Source: Planctomycetota bacterium (lineage in GTDB: Bacteria > Planctomycetota > Phycisphaerae > UBA1845 > PWPN01). From it: a stretch of 12,459 bases of DNA. Each line of letters opens with the position of its first letter. Positions within the stretch are counted from its first letter, which is position 1. Of the stretch, positions 1 to 6,068 are shown in pieces. Made by a program: the position numbers and the translations under genes. The stretch covers positions 1-12,459 of the forward strand of contig JACQVT010000014.1 of the NCBI GenBank assembly GCA_016209665.1, in the 5' to 3' direction. The notes beneath the pieces were generated by a model. It saw nothing but the letters and a program-made list of their open reading frames with translations, was not told the DNA's origin and did no database searches.

Positions 1-171
1 CCGCGGCGGGGTATTCGGTGCAGCTTCTGGGACGAACAGGAGAGTAACCACGATGGGGTGATCCTGGATGCCTCACACGACGGGGTCCACGTGCGAGACA
101 TCGCAGACGCCAAGGTCCGCCTGGTTCCGCTCGACCACGTCGAGCTGTTGTGTGCGGCCCAGGGCGAGTGA
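1..171 (+). CDS. 3' end of an unidentified gene (partial)
   Basis: Frame 1 is open from the window edge to a TGA at 169-171, giving 56 residues with no start visible. The codon choice looks coding: G or C in most third positions, and an ordinary mix of D, E, V, L, H and R. The C-terminal part alternates hydrophobic and charged residues (GVILDASHDGVHVRDI, then VRLVPLDHVELL), as in a small beta-rich domain. No family is recognised. It lies 103 bp upstream of the integrase on the same strand, where integrative elements often carry an excisionase or another small accessory gene. Nothing in these residues identifies it as such. The start and the true length lie outside the window. Confidence 0.5.
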   Translation, partial: PRRGIRCSFWDEQESNHDGVILDASHDGVHVRDIADAKVRLVPLDHVELLCAAQGE

Positions 172-252
172 GGGATGAAGCTACAGCGGCAAGGCCCGCG
201 CCGGCCGGGTCAGGTCGGATCGGCGGCGGTAGTCCGCACGTCGATCGTGAAC

Positions 253-267
253 GGGGGGGGTAAGGGG
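253..267 (+). promoter_or_regulatory. G8 tract and ribosome binding site of the integrase gene
   Basis: Eight consecutive G (253-260) are followed by TAAGGGG. The AAGGGG at 262-267 sits 7 nt before the ATG at 275 and is a good Shine-Dalgarno candidate that fixes this start. The rest of the 103-bp gap after the upstream gene shows no clear promoter. A 40-codon ORF from an ATG at 175 runs through it and overlaps the integrase start, but nothing supports it as a gene. Confidence 0.5.
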
Positions 268-274
268 TGTACAC

Positions 275-1852
275 ATGGCGACGGTCTACAAGCGTAGTTA
301 CGTAACCAGGGATGACGGCGGGCACACTGTCCGCCGGCGGTGTCCCACGCACACCGTGAAGTGGCGGGACGATCGGGGCTTGCACCGGATCCGCGCGTAC
401 AGCGACAAGGCGGCGAGTATGGAGTTGGGCCGGAAGGTCGATCTGCTCGTGGCCCTACGTCAGCGACACGACGGACCAGACGCTGAGCTGACGGCTTGGC
501 TCGCGAAGCTGCCGGAAAAGGTGCGGGCGGACCTGACGAGACACGGCGTCCTGGACCCGCGGTCGTTGCTCCGTAAGGAGCCCATCGGCCGGCACGTCGA
601 TGACTGGTCAGCGGACCTGGAGACATGCGGCCGGGATGACATCTACTGTGAGGTGGCGACGTCCCGGGTGCGCCGGCTTGCAAGCGACAGCGGATGGAAG
701 ACGCTGGCCGATGTGACCGCCGACAGCTTTGGGGCATGGCGATCGGCCAGAGCGGGCAAGCTGTCGGCCCGGACCCTAAATCACTACTTCGAGGCCCTCC
801 GGGCGTTCCTCAATTGGTGTCGACGGCAAGGGCGGATCGACTTCAACCCCGTCGCCGGCGTGGTCAAGGTGGACCAACGCGGTAAGGAAGCCCGCCGGCG
901 ACGGGCGTTGACCCTCGACGAGCTGGACCGGCTGATCGCCAAGACCCCGCTGGATCGGGCGTTGCTCTACAAGGTCACGTTCTACTGTCAACTGCGGCGG
1001 GAAGACGTGAAGCAGCTTCGGTGGGCGGACGTGAACCTCGAGATCCTGCCGCCCTGCCTGGTGACGCGGGCGGCGGTCAGCAAGGGCCGGCGGGAGACGC
1101 GACATCCGCTCCGGGCGGATCTGGCCGACGAGCTGCGGGCGTTCAAGCCCCGCTGGGCGCGGCTGACGGACCTAGTGTTTCCGGCGGGGCCGCCCCGCGT
1201 GGCAAGGGGGTTCAGACGCGATCTGGAGGCCGCTGGCATCCCGTACAAGGATGAGCTGGGCCGACAGGCGGACTTCCACAGCCTGGGGCGACAGACGCCG
1301 AATACCGTCATGGCCAACACGGGCGTGGCCCCGCGGATCGCTCAGGAGTTGATGAGGCACAAAGACATCCGGCTGACGATGGGGGTGTACACCGATCCCG
1401 TGCTCTTAAACAAGGCAGCGGCTGTCGAGGGCCTGCCCGTCATCGGCAAGGGTAAGCACCTGGACCGCGAGGCTCGGACGATCAAGCTGAACGGGACCGA
1501 CGGCGGGCCGGTCGATGGCGACTGTGTCCAAAATTGTGACCACGCGGGTGTCGGAACGGGTAAGAACCAAGCCTCTGACGGCACCGAGCTTACGTCTGAT
1601 CGTGGTAAAGGTGACGCGAATTGGCGGAACAGGCGAGGTTCACGAACACCGCGTAAAACAAGGCGATCTGGCGTATCGGTGTCGTCCGCTGACGTGGCAG
1701 AAGTGCCAATTAGCGGACACTCGTACAGTGCTTCCGGCCAGGGTTCGAGTCCCAGCGCCCTCAGTCGACCCACCCTGGCCATCGACATCTCCGTCACCAA
1801 GCCGAACCGGCGTGGGAGCTTGCGGACCGGGGGGAAAATCAATACCGGATGA
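275..1852 (+). CDS. Tyrosine-family site-specific integrase of an integrative element
   Basis: This 525-residue protein should catalyse DNA strand exchange between an element's attachment site and the chromosome. Residues 1-200 contain a basic start and an N-terminal SAM-like/core-binding part (for example LSARTLNHYFEALRAFLNW). The catalytic domain follows, with R241 in QLRREDVKQLRW, K270 in the beta-hairpin SKGRRETRHPL, H335, R339, H362 in LMRHKDIRLTMGVYTD, and the nucleophile Y372. R339 to H362 is 23 residues, as in XerD. H335 to R339 is 4 rather than the usual 3, because a Gly is inserted (HSLGR). Homology to the family ends near residue 390. The remaining residues are Ser/Thr/Arg/Gly-rich and resemble read-through into an attachment region. 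The 3' end overlaps the convergent glycosidase-like gene by 14 bp. The start is supported by AAGGGG 7 nt upstream. The family is certain; activity is less so. Confidence 0.9.
   Translation: MATVYKRSYVTRDDGGHTVRRRCPTHTVKWRDDRGLHRIRAYSDKAASMELGRKVDLLVALRQRHDGPDAELTAWLAKLPEKVRADLTRHGVLDPRSLLRKEPIGRHVDDWSADLETCGRDDIYCEVATSRVRRLASDSGWKTLADVTADSFGAWRSARAGKLSARTLNHYFEALRAFLNWCRRQGRIDFNPVAGVVKVDQRGKEARRRRALTLDELDRLIAKTPLDRALLYKVTFYCQLRREDVKQLRWADVNLEILPPCLVTRAAVSKGRRETRHPLRADLADELRAFKPRWARLTDLVFPAGPPRVARGFRRDLEAAGIPYKDELGRQADFHSLGRQTPNTVMANTGVAPRIAQELMRHKDIRLTMGVYTDPVLLNKAAAVEGLPVIGKGKHLDREARTIKLNGTDGGPVDGDCVQNCDHAGVGTGKNQASDGTELTSDRGKGDANWRNRRGSRTPRKTRRSGVSVSSADVAEVPISGHSYSASGQGSSPSALSRPTLAIDISVTKPNRRGSLRTGGKINTG
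1684..1718 (+). repeat. Strong two-step inverted repeat inside the integrase 3' region
   Basis: GTCCGCT (1684-1690) pairs perfectly with AGCGGAC (1712-1718). The pairing continues through a G-T wobble and an A-T pair. After a small internal loop, TGGCA (1695-1699) pairs with TGCCA (1704-1708) around the 4-nt loop GAAG. No T-run follows, so it is not an intrinsic terminator. Its position, about 20 nt before a tRNA-T-arm-like motif, would suit a recombinase or accessory-factor binding site. That role is inferred. Confidence 0.55.
1738..1763 (+). other. tRNA T-arm/3'-end-like motif, candidate attachment-site scar
   Basis: The sequence GGGTTCGAGTCCC (1741-1753) has the invariant TTCRA loop and G/C stem of a tRNA T-arm. 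It is followed by seven bases that could be the 3' acceptor strand and an A in the discriminator position (1763). No matching 5' acceptor strand (GAGGGCG) or anticodon arm lies within 100 bp upstream, so it is not a whole tRNA gene. One A-A mismatch occurs in the T stem. Tyrosine integrases often use tRNA 3' ends as attB, and in some elements (for example the pSAM2 type) the integrase 3' end lies beside the attachment site. The fit to an att core is therefore reasonable but unproven. Confidence 0.35.
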
Positions 1853-4800
1853 CGATCGAGGAGGGGCCGGCGTCCGCTGGCAGGGCGATCCGCTCGGCCG
1901 TCGCGTCGAATTGCGTCCACTTCTGACCGTTGAGCTGCACGGCCTGGATCTTCGCGTGGTCGGGCAGCCGGACGTGGAGCCAGATGTTTTTCGGCGGGTT
2001 CCGCGTGGGGGGCGTGACGTTCGCGACCACTGTCCTTGGTTCATCCCCCGCCCGCAGCGTGTAGGCCACGGGGCCGAAGACCGAGTTGATGCGGTCGACC
2101 TGGATGCCCGGCCCCGACGCCAGCCACCGCCGCGGCGCCCCGACCGCCAGCAGCAGATCGTCGCCCGATTCGAGCACCAGGGCGTCTCGCACGCGGTTGA
2201 CGAACCGGGCTTCGTCCGGGCTCTTGTAGAACGGCCCGCTGGCGTGCCGCCATTCGCGGTACTCCTCGGTGAACGTATGTACCTCCGGATAGAGGCACGC
2301 GGCCATGCCGTTGTACAGCCCGCGGATGGCCGCCGGCGTCTCGCCGCGCAGGAGGTATGCAAAGATCGGGTTCTGGAGGTTCGACTGGAACACCATGCCG
2401 CCCTGGCTGAACCAGTAGGCGTCGTCGGTGAAGCCGTGCACGTTGAACCCGCCGGCACTCGACAGCGTCAGGTTGTCCTCCCAGTCGTCGAGGATCCACT
2501 CGGCGATGGGCTCGTGCACGTCGAACACTTGCAGGTTGAGCAGGATCATCGGCCCGTACAGCACTTCGCGGGTCGCGCTGAGCCGGTAGCAGGGCAGCAT
2601 GTCGGGCTTGCCATACCGGCTGTAATACTGCACCCGCAGCGGCCCGAAGCAGCGAAAGCGCTGGCCGCACCGCGTGGGCACGTAGGGCGAGTATGTGCCG
2701 TCGCGCATCCGCGTCACCGGCGCCAACTCGCTGCAGCGGAGCACCGACCGCCGCAGATCGTCGCGGTAGGTCTCGGCCTGTCGGCGGATCTTCTCGGCGT
2801 CGGGATGCCGAAGGTCCGCCATCGCGGCCGCCGTCTCGATCATCCCCGCTGCGCAATAGGCGTTCACCGCGTACCAGTAGCCCCAGTCGCTGTTGTCCTC
2901 GAGGTGCCCGGCAGGCAGCAGGCCATACTCCAGCACCTTCTCGCCGGCCGCATCCGTCCGGCGGGTGGCGGCACGCTGCCGCTCGATCCACTCGATCGCC
3001 TTGAGCATCCGCGGCAACGTCGCCTCCCGCCAGGCCGCATCCCGCGTGTAGAAGTAATGCCGGGCCAGGGCCCACAACACCGTGCCGTGATCGAGCCCGT
3101 AGTTGCTGGCCGTGTAGTCGTACTCGTCGTCGACCTTGGCCCCGTGGAACACACCGTCGTAGGGTCCGGGGTAGTTGCCCGGGAATGACCGCGTGCCCTG
3201 CAGCTCCGTCAGCGTCTTGAGGTATTGTCCGGCCCGCTCGGTGTCGCCCAGAGCGTCCAGCAGCAGCGTCTGAAAGCAGCACTCGTTCGCGAACACCTGG
3301 TAGCCGTAGCTGGCCGCCGGCACCATGTACAGGCCGCTCTTGGGGTCTTTGGTGGTGCTGATGTGGATGTGCGGCACGACGAAGCGGGCCACGTGGTTGA
3401 ACTCGGCCTCCGGCGTCGTGAACCGCGTGGTCCTGTCGATGAGCCCGCGCCAGTAGTCGGCCACCCGTCGGCGCTCGCGGTCGTAATCCAGCGATTCCAT
3501 CGCCGCCGCCTGGGCGTCGTCCAGGTCGCTGACGAACGGAACGTACAGGAGGAGGTCCTCGGCCGCTCCCGGCGCCACGTCCAACTGCGACACCACGCTG
3601 CCGTTCTTGGGTGCCTCGGTGGCAGCCCGGGCGGGCGGCCGAATCACCATGCGGAGTCGCCGGGAGTCGGACCCACCGTACACGCGACGGCCCTCCAGTT
3701 CGAGATCCTCGTGCTCCTCGATGGTCAGCACACAGGCGGCCCGCGCCGGCTTCACGCCCGGGTTGCGGACCCGTAGTTGCATCATGAGCGCGGCCGGCGT
3801 CTGCTCGCTCCGCCGGGGATCGTTCGGGTCCAGCGGTCCCGTCAGCAGCGTGGCGAAGGCTTCCTGCTCGTACGTCAGTCCATCCTGCTCCCAGTGGTTG
3901 GCGACGATGGGCAGACAGTCCTCGGCGACCGAAACCTTCGCCCGGCGGTCCTCGCGGTAGTAGGGCTGCGTGGCCGCGCCGTCGATCCGCATCGTCCCCA
4001 CGCGGAACCGGATGACGTCGCCTTTCCATTGCAGCCGCTTGAGTTCCGCCCCTTTGGCCTTGGTCTGGCGCTTGCTGATAAACATGTCGCCGCCGTATTC
4101 GACGGCAAACTTCTGCCAGCTCGCGTCGGCGGCCACCGGCAGGTAGACCTTGTCTCCGTGCTGCCGCACCCAGGGGTCCTGGGGCGGAATCTCCCGGCTG
4201 GCGCGCTCGAACGTCTGCTCGGGTTCAAGGCGAATCTGCTCGCGGATGGTCCGGCCGCGCGGGGGATAGTCGGGCGAGAAATGCCGCGGCTTGTCGGCCT
4301 TGTTCACGACGACGTGCATGTCGGGCACGTAGATCGGCCCGCGATCGAGGTCCAGCGGGCTGAACGAGAACGTCCGCGGCTCGTCGCCCCGGGCACTGTG
4401 CGCGGTGTTCCAAACCGTCACGACCGTGATGTCGTACGAGCCGGGCGGCGACGGCTCCGACACCAGCAACTCGGCGATAATGCCCTTAGGTTCGGTCGGC
4501 CGGACGTTCTTCCAAGCGCAAGGTGCCTCGAACGTGTCCGCCGGGCCGAAGTTCCACGGCTTGACCGAGCCGATCGTGCCGTCCCGGATTTCCAGCCGAC
4601 CGCTCCACGTCGCCGGGTCCGCCTCGCCGGCGCCGAACTCGATCCGCAGCGCCAGCGGCTGGAGGACCGATTCCGAATGCATCGCCAGCGAGTCGATCCG
4701 CGGTGTCCCGGTCGGCAGGACGAGACGCACCTTGAGCGTCCGGCGGTAGTCGACCCCGGGCAGGTTGCCGGCCAGCTTGTTCTCGTCGTGGGCGAGCGGC

Positions 4801-5243
4801 CTGAACGTGAACACGTGTTCGTCGTCGCGCACGGCGTGGTCAAGCCGGGCGGTCAGCCAGCTCCCGCGCCACAGGTCGTCTTGGGGGTCCTCGATGGCCG
4901 GCATCTTCGGCGGGTCGGGCGGCCACGTCCGTGCCCAGTATTGGACACGGATGGCGTCCGCATCGACGGCCCCCGCGAACCGGGCCCGGATTTCGCGCAC
5001 GTCGCGCTCGTCCTGCCAGACGACGCCCACGCCCCAGGCGTCCGCGGGCAGGTCGGCCACCGCCGCCGCCGGCACCGCCTCGGCCCTGGGCGACGTCCAA
5101 CTGACCAGCCGGCCCACCGCCACCAGGTCGAGCGCCGCCCCAGCCCGCGCTTGCCCGGTCGCGCCGAGGGCCAGCGGTCCGAGGGCGATCGCGGCGAGCG
5201 GCAGCAGTACGCCGGACAGGACTGCATGATGTTGATCGCTCAT
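1839..5243 (-). CDS. Large secreted protein with six-hairpin (alpha/alpha)6 glycosidase-like region
   Basis: This 1134-residue protein probably acts on glycans outside the cytoplasm. The reaction and CAZy family cannot be assigned from the sequence. Residues 1-35 look like a signal peptide: a hydrophobic run LSGVLLPLAAIALGPLALGA, then an ARA-type cleavage region. Residues 36 to about 600 are rich in beta-type segments. Residues about 610-960 have the helical, aromatic-rich character of a six-hairpin barrel, with acidic clusters at E654 (FANECCFQTL), E782-D783 and D786 (HLEDNSDWGYWYAVN), and D919-D923 (LDDWED), any of which could be catalytic. The C-terminus, with PRRWLASGPGIQV and SVFGPVAYTL, resembles the beta-domain that closes many such proteins. 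The ATG at 5243 is chosen because the export signal starts there; the frame stays open upstream to 5738 but those residues are a shadow of the sialidase ORF. The start overlaps that ORF's stop as ATGA, implying translational coupling. Confidence 0.75.
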   Translation of the reverse strand: MSDQHHAVLSGVLLPLAAIALGPLALGATGQARAGAALDLVAVGRLVSWTSPRAEAVPAAAVADLPADAWGVGVVWQDERDVREIRARFAGAVDADAIRVQYWARTWPPDPPKMPAIEDPQDDLWRGSWLTARLDHAVRDDEHVFTFRPLAHDENKLAGNLPGVDYRRTLKVRLVLPTGTPRIDSLAMHSESVLQPLALRIEFGAGEADPATWSGRLEIRDGTIGSVKPWNFGPADTFEAPCAWKNVRPTEPKGIIAELLVSEPSPPGSYDITVVTVWNTAHSARGDEPRTFSFSPLDLDRGPIYVPDMHVVVNKADKPRHFSPDYPPRGRTIREQIRLEPEQTFERASREIPPQDPWVRQHGDKVYLPVAADASWQKFAVEYGGDMFISKRQTKAKGAELKRLQWKGDVIRFRVGTMRIDGAATQPYYREDRRAKVSVAEDCLPIVANHWEQDGLTYEQEAFATLLTGPLDPNDPRRSEQTPAALMMQLRVRNPGVKPARAACVLTIEEHEDLELEGRRVYGGSDSRRLRMVIRPPARAATEAPKNGSVVSQLDVAPGAAEDLLLYVPFVSDLDDAQAAAMESLDYDRERRRVADYWRGLIDRTTRFTTPEAEFNHVARFVVPHIHISTTKDPKSGLYMVPAASYGYQVFANECCFQTLLLDALGDTERAGQYLKTLTELQGTRSFPGNYPGPYDGVFHGAKVDDEYDYTASNYGLDHGTVLWALARHYFYTRDAAWREATLPRMLKAIEWIERQRAATRRTDAAGEKVLEYGLLPAGHLEDNSDWGYWYAVNAYCAAGMIETAAAMADLRHPDAEKIRRQAETYRDDLRRSVLRCSELAPVTRMRDGTYSPYVPTRCGQRFRCFGPLRVQYYSRYGKPDMLPCYRLSATREVLYGPMILLNLQVFDVHEPIAEWILDDWEDNLTLSSAGGFNVHGFTDDAYWFSQGGMVFQSNLQNPIFAYLLRGETPAAIRGLYNGMAACLYPEVHTFTEEYREWRHASGPFYKSPDEARFVNRVRDALVLESGDDLLLAVGAPRRWLASGPGIQVDRINSVFGPVAYTLRAGDEPRTVVANVTPPTRNPPKNIWLHVRLPDHAKIQAVQLNGQKWTQFDATAERIALPADAGPSSIVIRY

Positions 5244-5686
5244 ACGCCACCGTGGAGGCGGAAAGTGTTTGCCTGGTGGCCGCCGTGTACGCCGCGTCCA
5301 AGCCGGCCGCCCACCCAGCCATACCGCAACGAAACAACCGATAGCCCGCTTTGCGCCGAAGCAAGCGTCAAATATACGGGGATGTGACCCGCGTCGGAGA
5401 AGCTGGCCTTGCGTCCCTCGCACATCGCCAGCACCGTGCCCCGGGTGGTCACGACCATCGCGGGGATGCGGTAGGCGGTGTAGCCGTCCCGGCCCGAGAC
5501 GAACAGATCGCTGCGTTCGATCCCGTCGGCGTGCAGCGTGGTCCTCGCCCGCCGGGCGTCGACCGACACCGGGTCCTGCGCCCGGCCGGCTTCCCCGCGT
5601 ACCCAAGCGGCCCCCGGCCCCAAGGCGACGAACGCGACGACCACTCTCAACCACTCGTACCGAACATTCCGTGAGATCACCGGCAC
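5240..5686 (-). pseudogene. Truncated exo-sialidase (N-terminal fragment)
   Basis: The 148-codon ORF begins with a basic, hydrophobic signal-like segment (EWLRVVVAFVALGPGAAW). Residues 59-100 then match the start of a secreted exo-sialidase: LFVSGRDGYTAYRIPAMVV contains the YRIP motif (R73), whose Arg is one of the triad that binds the sialate carboxylate, followed by GTVLAMCEGRKASFSDAG. Homology stops at about residue 100 (near 5387). The remaining 48 residues are unrelated. A full enzyme would need roughly 280 more residues with Asp boxes, two more arginines and the Glu/Tyr nucleophile pair. A deletion is the simplest explanation. GAGG-type pairing (5689-5695) favours the GTG at 5680 (8 nt spacing) over the GTG at 5686 (2 nt). 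Its TGA overlaps the ATG of the downstream gene, so it may still be translated as a leader peptide for that gene. Confidence 0.7.
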
Positions 5687-5701
5687 CGCCTCCCCTTCGC
5701 G

Positions 5702-5725
5702 GCGGGGCCATTATTGATTGGCCCC
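5702..5725. repeat. 8-bp inverted repeat near the sialidase start
   Basis: CGGGGCCA (5702-5709) and TGGCCCCG (5718-5725) are perfect inverted complements around the AT-rich spacer TTATTGAT. The site is 16 bp upstream of the sialidase-remnant GTG. It could be an operator or a hairpin in the 5' leader of that transcript. The symmetry is directly visible; the function is not. Confidence 0.45.
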
Positions 5726-5821
5726 GGGCGGAAATCAAACTAAACTATCCACGGTTGGCGGTCTTGATCAGCAGGCTGGCACAGGGTTGCCGGGGTGCGT
5801 GACAGTCTCGTGACCGAGAAA

Positions 5822-5877
5822 ACCGCGCGTGGGCCGTGCTACGCCCAAGGGCTGCGCTCTGGCGAGTGGCCCGCGGT
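5822..5877 (+). repeat. Nested three-tier inverted repeat
   Basis: ACCGC (5822-5826) pairs with GCGGT (5873-5877), GGGCC (5831-5835) with GGCCC (5868-5872), and CGCC (5842-5845) with GGCG (5861-5864). Together they form one long imperfect stem with bulges on the 5' side. In GC-rich DNA short stems are common, but three co-ordered tiers are less so. It lies 190 bp upstream of the MEMO start. Confidence 0.35.
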
Positions 5878-5930
5878 CTTCAGACGCGGGGGGCCGATCC
5901 CGATTTGTGGGTCAGTTGCGGGAACGAATC

Positions 5931-5976
5931 ATCGGCTCCCCCAGGTTCCGGAAGGACCTGGGCCACCCCCGCCGAT
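5931..5976 (+). ncRNA. Candidate structured RNA: GNRA-capped hairpin with outer stem
   Basis: ATCGGC (5931-5936) pairs with GCCGAT (5971-5976). Inside it, CCCAGGT (5940-5946) pairs with ACCTGGG (5956-5962), and CC/GG (5948-5949 with 5954-5955, one bulged T) closes a GGAA tetraloop at 5950-5953, a stable GNRA-type loop. The result is a 46-nt element with 15 base pairs. The tip resembles the CCGGAAGG tip of SRP RNA, but the conserved asymmetric loop (AGCAGC) on the 3' side is absent, so it is not called as SRP RNA. It may be part of the MEMO mRNA leader. Confidence 0.35.
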
Positions 5977-6068
5977 ACTGTCATGCGCGCGGATCACCGC
6001 CGTGAGCGCGGTATAGCGTGCCGGTTAGCCGGCATCGGTTCGCCCAACGGGCGGTTTCGGGGTTCGCG

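Larger units (their letters stand above)
5687..6068. other. Hairpin-rich divergent intergenic region
   Basis: This 382-bp stretch separates the sialidase/glycosidase genes (- strand) from the MEMO gene (+ strand). Its most AT-rich part (5709-5748) is the likeliest place for divergent promoters, but no convincing -35/-10 pair was found. It holds several inverted repeats: 5702-5725 (8 bp, AT-rich loop), a nested set at 5822-5877, a GGAA-capped hairpin with an outer stem at 5931-5976, and small hairpins at 5996-6012, 6019-6034 and 6041-6053. A 73-codon ORF at 5795-6016 and a GTG-started extension of the MEMO gene to 6018 exist but lack any supporting signal. It may contain a structured 5' leader for the MEMO transcript. 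Confidence 0.5.

Noticed and set aside
175..297. 40-codon ORF before the integrase
   Set aside because: No good ribosome binding site or homology, and it overlaps the integrase start.
210..737. Open frame of 175 codons on the minus strand
   Set aside because: It is antisense to the integrase N-terminus; composition is Pro/Arg/Ser-rich with no domain, as expected of a GC-rich shadow frame.
1684..1718. Integron attC site or intrinsic terminator
   Set aside because: It lacks the attC consensus boxes and no T-run follows.
1620..1763. Complete tRNA gene ending at 1763
   Set aside because: No 5' acceptor strand complementary to the 3' strand and no anticodon arm at the required distance; the T stem has a mismatch.
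1515..3188. Long plus-strand frame of 557 codons
   Set aside because: It is antisense to the glycosidase-like gene, Arg/Pro/Val/His-rich and without any recognisable motif; the minus-strand frame has a signal peptide and domain structure.
3777..5387. Plus-strand frame of 536 codons
   Set aside because: Same reasoning: a mirror frame of the glycosidase-like gene with low-complexity composition.
5244..5738. Upstream extension of the glycosidase-like frame
   Set aside because: The added residues are Gly/Arg-rich, overlap the sialidase-like ORF in another frame and would bury the signal peptide.
5931..5976. Signal recognition particle (4.5S) RNA
   Set aside because: The CCGGAAGG tip is similar, but the conserved AGCAGC side of the internal loop and the flanking stem are missing.
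5795..6016. 73-codon plus-strand ORF in the intergenic region
   Set aside because: No ribosome binding site, no family, and it crosses several strong hairpins.
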